Translations under genes and position numbers: made by a program | The notes under the pieces: generated by a model | Told to the model about the DNA's origin: nothing | The model's database searches: none | Seen by the model: the letters and a program-made list of their open reading frames with translations, nothing else | NCBI GenBank assembly: GCA_963726715.1 | Contig: CAVSDF010000006.1 | Span: 1-64,000, forward strand | Direction of reading: 5' to 3' | From: CAVSDF01 sp963726715 | GTDB taxonomy: Bacteria > Bacteroidota > Rhodothermia > Rhodothermales > BA12 | DNA length: 64,000 bases | Shown: positions 54,150 through 62,798 of the stretch, one piece after another | Layout: each line of letters starts with the position of its first letter | How positions within the stretch are numbered: position 1 is the first letter of the stretch

Positions 54150-54306
54150 CGCACGCGGAAGGCCTTGGCTGCCAGCCGCTGGATCCGCGTCGGAAGGCGC
54201 GGGAGCACCCTGGAAGAGACCCGGCGAGGACCGGCAACTCACAGGACCTCCGGGGCCCGCGACCCCGGCTGCGGCCTGGTAGCCTTCCTTCCCACGACCC
54301 CGCCCG

Positions 54307-56091
54307 ATGACCGTCCGCCTGACCGCGTTTGACCGCATCGGCGGCGCCTCGGCCCTCTTCCGCGCCTACCTCAGCGCCGACGCGCGCCTCGCGCCGTTCG
54401 TCGCCCACGGCGGCCTCCCGACCGACGCCGCGATCCGCGCCGCCGCCGCCGCGCGCCCGCCCGGCGACGACGCCTCCGGCCTCCTCGCGCCCCGCGCCGA
54501 CATCGCCGACGCGCTGCGGGCGCAGCAGCCACGCTGGCACGACGGCCCGGTCGATGCGAGCGTCGAGGCCGCACTCGACCGCCTCGCGCGGCCCGACTCG
54601 CTGGCCGTGGTCACCGGGCAGCAGGTGAGCCTGCTGGGCGGCCCGCTCTACACGCCGCTCAAAGCGCTCAGTGCCGTCCTGCTCGCGCGGCGCGCCGAGG
54701 CGCTCACCGGGCGCCCGACCGTGCCGGTGTTCTGGATGGCGACCGAAGACCACGACGCCGACGAGGTCGACCACGCCCGCATCGGCACGACCGACCTGCG
54801 CCACCGCCTGCCCGTCCCGCGCGGGATGCGCAACCACGGCGCCGCCGGACGCCTTGTGCTCGGCGACGACATCGCGCCGGTCGTCGAGGCCGCCATCGCC
54901 GCGCTCCCCGAGACGCCGCACGCCGCTGCCGTCGCCGCGCTCCTGCGCCGCGCCTATGCCCCCGGCACGACCCTCGCCGACGCCTTCGGACGCCTCGTGG
55001 CGGGCCTCTTCGACGGCCACGGCCTCGTGATCCTCGACGCCGACGACCCGGCCGTCAAGCGCCTCGCCGCGCCGATGCTCGAACGCGCGATCCGCAGCGG
55101 CCCTGTCCTCGCCACGTCGGTGCGCGAGGTCGGCGAGCAGTTGGTGTCGATGGGCTTCCACGCCCAGCTCCCCGATCCGTCGGCCCCCGGCCTCTTCTGG
55201 CTCGACGACCGCGGACGCCTCGCCCTCGACATCGACACTGGCGATGCGGTGCAGGCGCTTTCCGACCGACCCGTCTCCGAATCGACAGCAGCGCACGCCG
55301 AACCGACCGACCCGTCGGTGGGCACTGGATTCACGATCCGTGGCACGGCCGACCGCTTCACGCTCGACGCGCTCGTGGACGTGGCGCGCACCGCGCCCGA
55401 GCGCCTCAGCCCCGCCGCGTGGCTGCGCCCGGCGATGCAGGATGCGCTTCTCCCGACCGTCGCCTACGTCGGCGGGCCGGGCGAGATCGCGTACTGGCTG
55501 CAACTGCGCGGCGTCTACGACGGCCTCGGCATCCCGATGCCGCTCGTCGCCCCGCGCATCAGCGCCACGCTCGTCGACGACCGCACGCGCCGCGCGCTCG
55601 TCCGCACCGGCGCGGCAGGCGGTCCGGACACCGTCGAAGACGTGCCCGCCGACGCCGACGCCCTGTTCGCGCGCCTCGCCGCCCACGCGCCCGAGATCGC
55701 GCGCGCCTTCGACGCCGCCGACGCCGCCATCGCCGCCGCCTTCGACGCGCTCGCCGCGCCCCTCGCGTCGCTCGGCGACGGTGGCCGCACCGGCGGAGGC
55801 ACCGACGCCCTCGCCCGCAGCCGCGACGCGGCCCGCACGCGCGCCCTCGCCGCTTCGGCCCGCCTCCGTGCCACCGCCCGCCGCGCCGAACGCCGCCGCC
55901 AGTCCGACCTCCGCCGCGACACCGCGCGCGTCGTGGCGATGCTGCGTCCGCATGGCGGCCTGCAGGAGCGCGCGACGTCCGCCCTCACCTTCGCCGCGAT
56001 CTACGGCCCGCGCTTCCTCGCCGACCTCGCCGATGCGCTCGGCGATGCGCTGCCGGGGGTGGCGGATGCGCACGCGGTGGTGACGGTGTGA
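54307..56091 (+). CDS. bshC: Bacillithiol biosynthesis cysteine-adding enzyme
   Basis: Product of 594 residues. The BshC signature is VVTGQQVSLLGGPLYTPLKA, then VPVFWMATEDHDADEVDHAR, APGTTLADAFGRLVAGLFDG and GLVILDADDPAVKRLAAPML. The centre has VAYVGGPGEIAYWLQLRGVY and IPMPLVAPRISATLVDDR, and the end VATSALTFAAIYGP-like. BshC joins cysteine to glucosaminyl-malate in bacillithiol synthesis. Residues ~320-340 carry LSDRPVSESTAAHAEPTDPS, where the DNA contains two copies of the CCGACCGA..CGTC motif found across 53-60 kb. Confidence 0.93.
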   Translation: MTVRLTAFDRIGGASALFRAYLSADARLAPFVAHGGLPTDAAIRAAAAARPPGDDASGLLAPRADIADALRAQQPRWHDGPVDASVEAALDRLARPDSLAVVTGQQVSLLGGPLYTPLKALSAVLLARRAEALTGRPTVPVFWMATEDHDADEVDHARIGTTDLRHRLPVPRGMRNHGAAGRLVLGDDIAPVVEAAIAALPETPHAAAVAALLRRAYAPGTTLADAFGRLVAGLFDGHGLVILDADDPAVKRLAAPMLERAIRSGPVLATSVREVGEQLVSMGFHAQLPDPSAPGLFWLDDRGRLALDIDTGDAVQALSDRPVSESTAAHAEPTDPSVGTGFTIRGTADRFTLDALVDVARTAPERLSPAAWLRPAMQDALLPTVAYVGGPGEIAYWLQLRGVYDGLGIPMPLVAPRISATLVDDRTRRALVRTGAAGGPDTVEDVPADADALFARLAAHAPEIARAFDAADAAIAAAFDALAAPLASLGDGGRTGGGTDALARSRDAARTRALAASARLRATARRAERRRQSDLRRDTARVVAMLRPHGGLQERATSALTFAAIYGPRFLADLADALGDALPGVADAHAVVTV

Positions 56092-56161
56092 CGCGTTCGG
56101 GGTGCGGACGAGGCGTTGGGGCGCGCCGACGTTCCGACCGTTCGGTTTGCATCGGCGTTCC

Positions 56162-56190
56162 GTAGAGACGCATCGGCGATGCGTCTCTAC
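56162..56190. repeat. GTAGAGACGCATCG palindrome
   Basis: Perfect 14-bp arms GTAGAGACGCATCG / CGATGCGTCTCTAC around one G. Half-sites occur at 25079, 27966 and 50938. Its ends share GTAGRGRC with the palindromes at 18814, 22400 and 44366. Confidence 0.9.
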
Positions 56191-56276
56191 CGCCGGTCCG
56201 ATCGCCTGCGAATCATCCGGGCGACGGTACGCAAATTCGCACGATCGACCCCCAACCCCCGTTTCCGACCGATCGG

Positions 56277-57187
56277 TCAGTAGCCGTACGAGTCGAGGAA
56301 GATGTCCTTGTTGCGCCAGTCGTCGCGGACTTTGACGAAGAGGCGCAGGAAGACGGGCTTGTCGAGGAAGACCTCGATGTCGCGCCGCGCCCACGTGCCG
56401 ATCTTTTTGAGGGCCTCGCCGCCCTTGCCGATGAGGATGCCCTTCTGCGACGGGCGCTCGACGACGATCTCGGCGTCGATGAGGAATTTCTCCGGCGCCT
56501 CGCGCTCCAGGAATTGCGTCACGTTGACGGTCGTCGCGTAGGGCACCTCCTGCCGGAAGTGCTGGAAAATCTTCTCGCGCACGATCTCGGCCACGAAGAA
56601 GCGCTCGGGGTGCTCGGAGACCTGCTCTTTGTCGTAGTACGCCGGGCCGGGCGGCATCCGGTCGACGAGCAGGCGCAGCAGGCGGTCGAGGTTGAAGCGC
56701 TTGTCGCGCTGATCGGCACGATCTCCTCGAACGCATGGAGCGCCGCGTATGCCTCCGCCTTCGGCAGTACCTCGTCCTGCGCGAGCAGGTCGATCTTCGA
56801 GAGCACGAGGATGACGCGCCGCCCGACGAGCATCTCGACGGCCTCGGCGTCGACCGGCTTGGTCGCGTCCGACATGAAGAGCACGACATCCGCCTCGGCC
56901 ATCGTCGAGTGGACGGCGTCCATCATCCGCTCCTGCAACCCGTAGCGCGGCTCCAAAACGCCGGGCGTGTCGAGGAGGATGATCTGGTAGTCGTCCTCCG
57001 AGAGCAGGCCGAGGATGCGGTGGCGCGTCGTCTGCGGCTTGGCCGTCACGATGGACAGCTTGCGCCCGACGAGGGCGTTCAGGAGGGTCGACTTGCCCGC
57101 GTTGGGGCGGCCGATGATGGCGACGTAGCCGCTGCGGTGCGGCGTCGCGGCGGCGCCATCGGCGCCGGGGGAGGTGATCGTTTCCAC
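56277..57187 (-). CDS. era: GTPase Era, frameshifted
   Basis: The ribosome-assembly GTPase starts at GTG 57187. GTPase motifs: G1 VAIIGRPNAGKSTLLNALVG, switch I QTTRHRILGL, G3 LLDTPGVLEPRYGLQERMMD, and G4 VLSKIDLLAQDEVLPKAEAY. At ISAT (near 56708) the frame changes by one base and continues KRFNLDRLLRLLVDRMPPGP. The KH domain has KGILIGKGGEALKKIGTWAR and FLRLFVKVRDDWRNKD, ending SYGY. Conserved sequence on both sides makes a base error likely. Confidence 0.92.
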
Positions 57188-57245
57188 GTAGGGAGACCGG
57201 GTTGGGGAGCCGCTGCAACCCCGCCCGCGCCCGCCGGTGCCCCCT

Positions 57246-57972
57246 TCACCGACGACGCACGCGCGCGGCCATGTCGCGCACGGCGGTGTCGAGGCCGACG
57301 AAGACGCTGCGCGCGAGGATGGCGAACCCGATCGAGACCTCCTCGACGTGCGGAACGGCGCTCGAGGAAGCCCTCGATGGTGTCGTAGTCGAGGCCGTGG
57401 CCGGCGTGGACGGTGAGGCCGAGGCCGTGGGCGCGCTCGGCGGCGGCGGCGAGGCGCGCGAGGTGGGCGGCGCGGTCGGCGGCGCTGCGGGCGTTGGCGA
57501 AATCGCCCGTGTGCAGCTCGATGGCGTCGGCGCCGACGTCGGCGGTGGCGTCGATGTGGGCGTCGATGGGGTCGACGAAGAGCGCGACTTGCCCGATGCC
57601 CGCGTCGCGGAAGCGCGGCACGATCTCGCGCAGCCGGGCCACGTGGGAGACGACGTCGAGGCCGCCCTCGGTCGTCACCTCCTCGCGGCGCTCGGGCACG
57701 AGGGTGGCGAGGTCGGGCCGCGTTGCGATGCAGATGCCGACGATCTCCTCGTTCATCGACAGCTCGAAGTCGAGCTTGGTGCGCACCGCCTCGCGCATCC
57801 GCGCCACGTCGCGGTCGGTGATGTGGCGGCGGTCCTCGCGCAGGTGGAAGACGATGCCGTCGGCCCCGGCGCGCTCGCACGCGAGGGCGGCATCGACGGG
57901 ATCGGGGAAGGCCTCGCGGCGGGCGTTGCGCAGCGTGGCGACGTGGTCCACGTTGACGAGCAGGCGGGTCAT
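57246..57972 (-). CDS. pdxJ: Pyridoxine 5'-phosphate synthase, frameshifted
   Basis: Makes the PLP precursor from aminoacetone phosphate and deoxyxylulose phosphate. From ATG 57972: TRLLVNVDHVATLRNARREA, FHLREDRRHITDRDVARMRE, LDFELSMNEEIVGICIATRP, HTGDFANARSAADRAAHLAR and GHGLDYDTIEGFLER, with the active-site loop residues. An inserted base near 57359 breaks the frame; the correct end reads VPHVEEVSIGFAILARSVFV followed by GLDTAVRDMAARVRRR and TGA at 57246. It lies 58 bp upstream of era on the same strand. Confidence 0.92.
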
Positions 57973-58087
57973 GGGCGCGGGGATGGACGGGAGGGACGGC
58001 AGACACCGCCGGTACGTCCGGCGCGCGCCGCCGTTCGCGGGGGAGACGGACGACAGACGACGGACGGCAGACGACGCCACACCGGGA

Positions 58088-58117
58088 AACCCGTCAGGTC
58101 CCCACACCTGACAGGTT
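58088..58117. repeat. ACCTGTCAGGT-family palindrome
   Basis: Arms AACCCGTCAGGT / ACCTGACAGGTT (one mismatch) with loop CCCCAC, in the divergent gap between pdxJ and the gene at 58232. Confidence 0.75.
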
Positions 58118-58231
58118 CGGCCCAGGGCACCCGTGGCCCTTCGACCAACAACCAACGATCCACCCCTCACCACCCTCACCGGACCCCCACCCCGGCGGTC
58201 GGGTTCACCGCTGCCCGTTTCCCGCCTGCCG

Positions 58232-59152
58232 ATGCCCGCCTCCCTCGCCGCCGCGATCGAATTCGCCGGTTCGACGCTGCGCTACGCCGCCGTCGTGGGA
58301 GGTCTCGTGCCGCGCCTGCGCGCCCTCGGCGAGGTCGCCTTCGAGGCCGATGCGTGGGCGCTTCTCGGCGACGATGCCGGGGCCGAGGCCCTCGCCGCCG
58401 CCGTCGGCGACGCGCTCGGCGGCATCGGCGCCGACCACCTCACCGCCGTCTTCCACGCCCCCGACGCGATGACGTGGACGGCCGCGTTTCCCGCCGACCT
58501 GCCCGCCTCGTCGCGCGAGGCTCGGCTCGTCCGCGAGGCCGACCTCCTGCTCGTCGGCGAAGCGGACTACCCCGATGGCGCCGCGCTCCACATCGCCACC
58601 GCGCCGCTCGGCACCGACGGCGCGCGCGCGTGGGTGCAGGCGGTCGTGCTCGCGGACGACCACGCGCGCGGGCTCGCCCGCATCGCCGCCGCGCTCGGCC
58701 TCTCAGGCGCCGACGTGCGCGTCGCGCCGCACGCCGCCTCGGGCGCCGTCCCCGGCCTCGTCACGCCGACGCTCGCCGTCGGGCTGTACGGCGGGTCGGG
58801 CGATGGACGGTCGGGCGCCGCCGAGTTCGCGCTCGCGGTCGGCGGCGGCGTGCGGCTCGTCGGATATGCGCCGACGGCGGAGCCGGTCGATGCGGCGTTC
58901 GCGGCCCTGCGGCTCGTGGCGAGCGTCGGCGGAGGCGCCGGGGTGGGCGCGCTCGCGCTCTACGGCGACGCGGCATCCGGGCGTGCGGTCGCCGAGGCGT
59001 TCGAAGCGGCCTTCGGCGTTCCGGCCCGCGCGCTCGACGCGCTCGGCGGCGTCGGGATGCCCCGCAGCGGCACGCGCAGCGCGGCCCTCGACGCCGCCGC
59101 GCCGCTTCTCGCCCCCGTCGTCGGTGCCGCCCTCGCGGCGCTCGACGCCTGA
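58232..59152 (+). CDS. Hypothetical protein
   Basis: Product of 306 residues with no signal peptide. Its first line, MPASLAAAIEFAGSTLRYA, and VGLYGGSGDGRSGAAEFALA have an actin/PilM-like feel. The protein is rich in alanine, and I cannot place it in a family. The gene precedes rsmD and coaD in one rightward run; in Bacteroidota a DUF3822-type hypothetical gene commonly precedes rsmD - coaD, and this may be that gene, though I could not confirm it from the sequence. The C-rich, SD-less leader is typical of the window. Confidence 0.6.
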   Translation: MPASLAAAIEFAGSTLRYAAVVGGLVPRLRALGEVAFEADAWALLGDDAGAEALAAAVGDALGGIGADHLTAVFHAPDAMTWTAAFPADLPASSREARLVREADLLLVGEADYPDGAALHIATAPLGTDGARAWVQAVVLADDHARGLARIAAALGLSGADVRVAPHAASGAVPGLVTPTLAVGLYGGSGDGRSGAAEFALAVGGGVRLVGYAPTAEPVDAAFAALRLVASVGGGAGVGALALYGDAASGRAVAEAFEAAFGVPARALDALGGVGMPRSGTRSAALDAAAPLLAPVVGAALAALDA

Positions 59153-59187
59153 ACCGCGCTGCCGAGCGCCACTTTTCCTCCCTTCCG

Positions 59188-59889
59188 ATGGCCCTTCGCA
59201 TCCTCTCCGGGCGCTTCCGCGGGCGCGCCCTCGTGACGCCGCCCGGCAACGCGACCCGCCCGACGATGGAGCGCACGCGCGCGGCCATCATGTCGATGAT
59301 CACGTCGCGGATGTTTCTCGACGGCACGCGCGTGCTCGACCTCTTCTGCGGCTCGGGCGCGCTCGGCTTCGAAGCCCTCTCGCGCGGCGCCGCCCGCCTC
59401 ACCTCCGTCGAAACCGACGCCCGCGCCCTCGCCGCCTTCGGCCAGAACCTGCGCACGCTCGGCGCCCAGGACGAGGCGACGGCGCTGCGCCTCGACGCCC
59501 GCACCTTTCTGCAACGCCACACCGGCGCGACCTTCGACCTCATCCTCGCCGACCCGCCGTACGACCTCAAAGGCCTCGACGCACTCCCGGATCTCGCCCT
59601 CCGCCGCCTCGACCCCGACGGCCTCCTCGTCCTCGAACACGACAGCCGCCACACCTTCGCCGCGCACCCCGCCTTCCTCACCGCCAAGCGCTACGGCACC
59701 ACCGTCGTCTCGCTCTTCGCCCACCCGGACGAGGAAGGGGCTGTAGACGAGGCCGAAATGGCCGATTCCGACGCATCAGTCGGCAATCCGAACACGCCCG
59801 AAACGGTTTCCGACGGATCGGTCGGTGTTCCAGGTGGACCGAATCTCGATTCCGACCGATCGGTCCAAAGCGCCGCCGTTCCTTCCTGA
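59188..59889 (+). CDS. rsmD: 16S rRNA (guanine(966)-N(2))-methyltransferase RsmD with repeat-derived tail
   Basis: Product of 233 residues. RsmD core: LRILSGRFRGRALVTPPGNA, TRPTMERTRAAIMSMITSRM, VLDLFCGSGALGFEALSRGA and LILADPPYDLKGLDALPDLA (the DPPY catalytic motif). It methylates G966 of 16S rRNA. After ~residue 190 there is an extra tail with SDASVGNPN, SDGSVGVPG and SDRSVQSAAVPS, whose DNA has three CCGAC..GGTCGG motifs like those in the nearby gaps. The core is usual length; the tail is unusual. It ends 12 bp before coaD. Confidence 0.92.
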   Translation: MALRILSGRFRGRALVTPPGNATRPTMERTRAAIMSMITSRMFLDGTRVLDLFCGSGALGFEALSRGAARLTSVETDARALAAFGQNLRTLGAQDEATALRLDARTFLQRHTGATFDLILADPPYDLKGLDALPDLALRRLDPDGLLVLEHDSRHTFAAHPAFLTAKRYGTTVVSLFAHPDEEGAVDEAEMADSDASVGNPNTPETVSDGSVGVPGGPNLDSDRSVQSAAVPS

Positions 59890-59901
59890 CTGCTCCCACC
59901 G

Positions 59902-60387
59902 ATGGCCGCTGCTCTTTACCCCGGCACGTTCGACCCGATCACGCTCGGGCACCTCGACGTGCTGCGCCGCGCCCGCGCGATCTTCGACACCGTCGAGGTG
60001 GGCGTCGCGGTGAACGCCGAGAAGACGACGCTCTTCACCGCCGACGAGCGCGTCGCCCTGATCCGCGCCTCCGTCGACGACGCCGGAATCGACGGGGTGA
60101 CGGTGACGGCGTTCGAGGGCCTGGTCTCCGACTACGCGCGGCGCCGAGGCGTCGGGACGCTCGTGCGCGGGCTGCGGCAGGTGTCGGATTTCGACTTCGA
60201 GTTCCGCATGGCCGCCGCCAACCACCGCCTCCACCCCGGCCTCGACACCGCGTTTCTGATGACGGGCGAGGCCTTCGCCTTCATCTCGTCGTCGATCGTG
60301 CGCGACGTGCACCGCTGGCGCGGCGACGTGCGGCTGTTCGTGCCCGAGCCGGTGGCGCTTGCCCTGGATGCGCGGCACGCGGCCTGA
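59902..60387 (+). CDS. coaD: Phosphopantetheine adenylyltransferase
   Basis: Product of 161 residues of the coenzyme A pathway. Nucleotidyl-transferase motifs: ALYPGTFDPITLGHLDVLRR (T/HxGH), LVRGLRQVSDFDFEFRMAAA and FAFISSSIVRDVHRWRGDV (ISSS). The size and order are normal. It lies just after rsmD, the usual pairing. Confidence 0.95.
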   Translation: MAAALYPGTFDPITLGHLDVLRRARAIFDTVEVGVAVNAEKTTLFTADERVALIRASVDDAGIDGVTVTAFEGLVSDYARRRGVGTLVRGLRQVSDFDFEFRMAAANHRLHPGLDTAFLMTGEAFAFISSSIVRDVHRWRGDVRLFVPEPVALALDARHAA

Positions 60388-60451
60388 GCGTCCGCGCCGA
60401 ACGTGCCGGGGATGTGGAGTGGGGGAGAGGGTCTGGATTCCTTCGACTTTG

Positions 60452-61183
60452 ATGAGCGTTTCGATGCTGCGTTTGCTGATTCTCTTTGCCCTTCTGCCGA
60501 TGCTCGCCGCCTGCGCATCCGATCCCGGCGGGGGCGCGGCGCCGCGCGTGCCGACGCCGCCGTCGGTGCCCGATCCGGAGGCGCGGCGCGTGCTCGCGCT
60601 CGGCGACTCGTACACGATTGGCGAAGGCGTGGCCGAGGGGGAGCGGTGGCCGGTCGTGCTCGCGGCCTCGCTGCGCGAGGGCGGCCTGCGCATCGCCGAG
60701 CCCCGCATCGTCGCCCGCACCGGGTGGACGACCGACGAACTCGACGGCGCCATCACCGCCGCGAACTTGGCCGGGTCGTTCGACCTCGTCACCCTCCTCA
60801 TCGGCGTCAACGACCAGTACCGCGGACGCGCGCTCGACGGGTACCGGACGGGCTTCCGCGGGCTTCTCGACCGCGCCGTCGGGTTTGCCGGGGGCGATGC
60901 GCGGCGCGTCGTCGTCGTCTCGATCCCCGACTGGGGGGCCACGCCGTTCGGGCGCGCCGACGAGCGCGGCGCGGCGCAGATCGGGCGCGAAATCGACGCC
61001 TTCAACGCCGCCGCCCGCGAGATCGCCCTCGCCCGCGGCGCGGCATGGGTGGACGTGACCGGCATCTCACGCGCGCCCGGCGCCGCCCTCGCCCCCGACG
61101 GCCTCCATCCCGGCGGCCCGCAATACGCCGCGTGGGCCGCCGCCATCCTCCCCACCGCCCGCGCGGCCCTCGCCGCGAAGTGA
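60452..61183 (+). CDS. SGNH hydrolase-type lipoprotein
   Basis: Product of 243 residues. The lipoprotein signal LLILFALLPMLAACAS is followed by a Pro-rich linker. SGNH blocks are VLALGDSYTIGEGVAEGERW (Ser), TLLIGVNDQYRGRALDGYRT (Asn) and LAPDGLHPGGPQYAAWAA (Asp-x-x-His). It is likely an envelope esterase or lipase. It is paralogous in type to the hydrolase at 15.5 kb but not closely similar. Confidence 0.9.
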   Translation: MSVSMLRLLILFALLPMLAACASDPGGGAAPRVPTPPSVPDPEARRVLALGDSYTIGEGVAEGERWPVVLAASLREGGLRIAEPRIVARTGWTTDELDGAITAANLAGSFDLVTLLIGVNDQYRGRALDGYRTGFRGLLDRAVGFAGGDARRVVVVSIPDWGATPFGRADERGAAQIGREIDAFNAAAREIALARGAAWVDVTGISRAPGAALAPDGLHPGGPQYAAWAAAILPTARAALAAK

Positions 61184-61250
61184 GCCCCGGAGTGTGGCGC
61201 AACCGACCTCTCGAACGGGCGTATCCTCGTTTGAACAAACACTTTCGATC

Positions 61251-62207
61251 ATGGCACGCGTACTCGGCCTCCACCACATCACCGGCATCAGCGGCGACGC
61301 GCAGGTGAACCACGATTTCTACGTCGGCGTGCTCGGGATGCGGCTCGTCAAGCGGTCGGTCAACCAGGACGACCCCGGCACCTATCACCTGTTCTACGCC
61401 GACGACGCGGGCAGCCCCGGCACCGACCTGACGTTCTTCCCGTGGCAGCAGATGGCGCGCTCGCGCAAGGGGCCGGGCCTCACGAGCGAGGTGCTCCTCG
61501 CCGTCCCGACCGGCAGCCTCGACGCCTACTGGATCCCTCGATTCGCCGCGGCGGGTGTGGCGACGGGCGAGGTGGAGACGCGGCGTGGCGAGCGCGTGCT
61601 GACGCTCCGCGACCCGCACGGCCTCGACCTCGCCCTCGCCGAGACCGACGACGCGCGCGACTTCACGCCGTGGGACGCGAGCGATGTGCCGCCGGAGCAC
61701 CAGATTCGCGGCCTCCACGGCGCCCGCATCCTCGCCCGCACCCTCGCCCCGACGGCGGATTTCCTGACCGGCACCTTCGGCCTCGACGCGCTCGGCGACG
61801 ACGGCAGCGGCTGGCACCGCTTCGGCATCGCCGGGGGCGTGGCCGGCGCCGGGCGGTCGGGGACGTGGATCGAGGTCGGCGAGGCGCCCGATGCGCCGAA
61901 GGGCGTCTGGGGCACCGGCAGCATCCACCACATCGCGTGGCGCGTCGCCGACGACGCGATGCAGGCCGACACACGCGAGGCGGTCGAGGACGCCGGACGG
62001 CGCCCGACGCCGGTCATCGACCGGTTCTGGTTCCGCTCGGTCTACTTCACCGAACCCGGCGGCGTGGTCTTCGAACTGGCCACCGACGGCCCCGGCTTCG
62101 CCGTCGACGAGAACGCGGCGACGCTCGGCGAGGCGCTCATCCTGCCGCCGTGGCTGGAGCCGCAGCGCGCGCAGATCGAGGCCGCGCTGCCGCCGCTGGC
62201 GACGTGA
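61251..62207 (+). CDS. VOC-family ring-cleaving dioxygenase
   Basis: Product of 318 residues with two glyoxalase/bleomycin-resistance-type repeats. The first opens GLHHITGISGDAQVNHDFYV and GVLGMRLVKRSVNQDDPGTY. The second has GLHGARILARTLAPTADFLT and STGSIHHIAWRVADDAMQAD-like sequence. Metal ligands are the histidines (HHIT, HHIA) and a late Glu (GGVVFELATDGPGFAVDENA). It resembles MhqO/LinE-like extradiol dioxygenases acting on hydroquinones. The start at 61251 follows TTTGAACAAACACTTTCGATC-like, less GC-rich DNA. Confidence 0.9.
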   Translation: MARVLGLHHITGISGDAQVNHDFYVGVLGMRLVKRSVNQDDPGTYHLFYADDAGSPGTDLTFFPWQQMARSRKGPGLTSEVLLAVPTGSLDAYWIPRFAAAGVATGEVETRRGERVLTLRDPHGLDLALAETDDARDFTPWDASDVPPEHQIRGLHGARILARTLAPTADFLTGTFGLDALGDDGSGWHRFGIAGGVAGAGRSGTWIEVGEAPDAPKGVWGTGSIHHIAWRVADDAMQADTREAVEDAGRRPTPVIDRFWFRSVYFTEPGGVVFELATDGPGFAVDENAATLGEALILPPWLEPQRAQIEAALPPLAT

Positions 62208-62250
62208 CGGCCCCTACCGGTTGCTACGCCTTGGACGGGCTCCTCAACAT

Positions 62251-62292
62251 CCTCCCCCGCTCGCGGGGGAGGTGGCCGAAGGCCGGAGGGGG
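62251..62292. repeat. REP-like GC-rich palindrome
   Basis: CCTCCCCCGC-TC-GCGGGGGAGG followed by TGGCCGAAGGCCGGAGGGGG. The pattern matches the common REP-like unit of a palindrome plus a GGAGGGGG tail found in many bacterial genomes. It lies between the dioxygenase and DUF6483-like genes. Confidence 0.8.
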
Positions 62293-62327
62293 CTGAACCG
62301 CGCTCCCGAGGCGCCGTTGCGGGCGGC

Positions 62328-62756
62328 ATGATCCAACGCGACTTCGTCCTGCGCCTGATTGCCGAGGCGGCCCGCCTCGTCGCCCTCGCGCTCGGGCTGC
62401 GGCGCGCGGGCGATCCGGAAGAGGCCGCGGCCCGGCTCGACGACGCGGCGCGGCTCGTCACCGGGCAGCCGCTCGACGTGGTGGTCGCCCTTCCGGAGTC
62501 CGCGCACCGCGCCCTCTGCACACGCGGCGACGTGTTCGATCCCCTTCTGGCCGTCGCCCTCGCCGATGTGCTCGCCGCCGCCGGTCACCCCGACGCCGCG
62601 CGCCCGCTCTACCGCGCCGCCGCCGACGCGGGCGCCGCCGTGCCGCTTCACGCGCTCATCCGGTCCGCGGGCGGGGCGGGGACGGGGCGGGAATCCGGAT
62701 ACGAGGGCGAGGAAGGTCCGCGCGAGTCGGGCCGGGGCGAGGCGTCGCCGGGGTGA
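62328..62756 (+). CDS. DUF6483-like hypothetical protein
   Basis: Product of 142 residues. The start MIQRDFVLRLIAEAARLVAL has the pattern of DUF6483 proteins (a helical repeat protein beginning M..DYILR). The middle is a helical, TPR-like stretch: VALADVLAAAGHPDAARPLY, then RAAADAGAAVPLHALIRSA. The last ~30 residues are Gly/Glu/Arg-rich and poorly ordered. No function is known. It precedes icd in the same direction by 43 bp. Confidence 0.65.
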   Translation: MIQRDFVLRLIAEAARLVALALGLRRAGDPEEAAARLDDAARLVTGQPLDVVVALPESAHRALCTRGDVFDPLLAVALADVLAAAGHPDAARPLYRAAADAGAAVPLHALIRSAGGAGTGRESGYEGEEGPRESGRGEASPG

Positions 62757-62798
62757 CGGCGGTATCTTCACCGCATCACCCAATCCCCGACCCCGACG

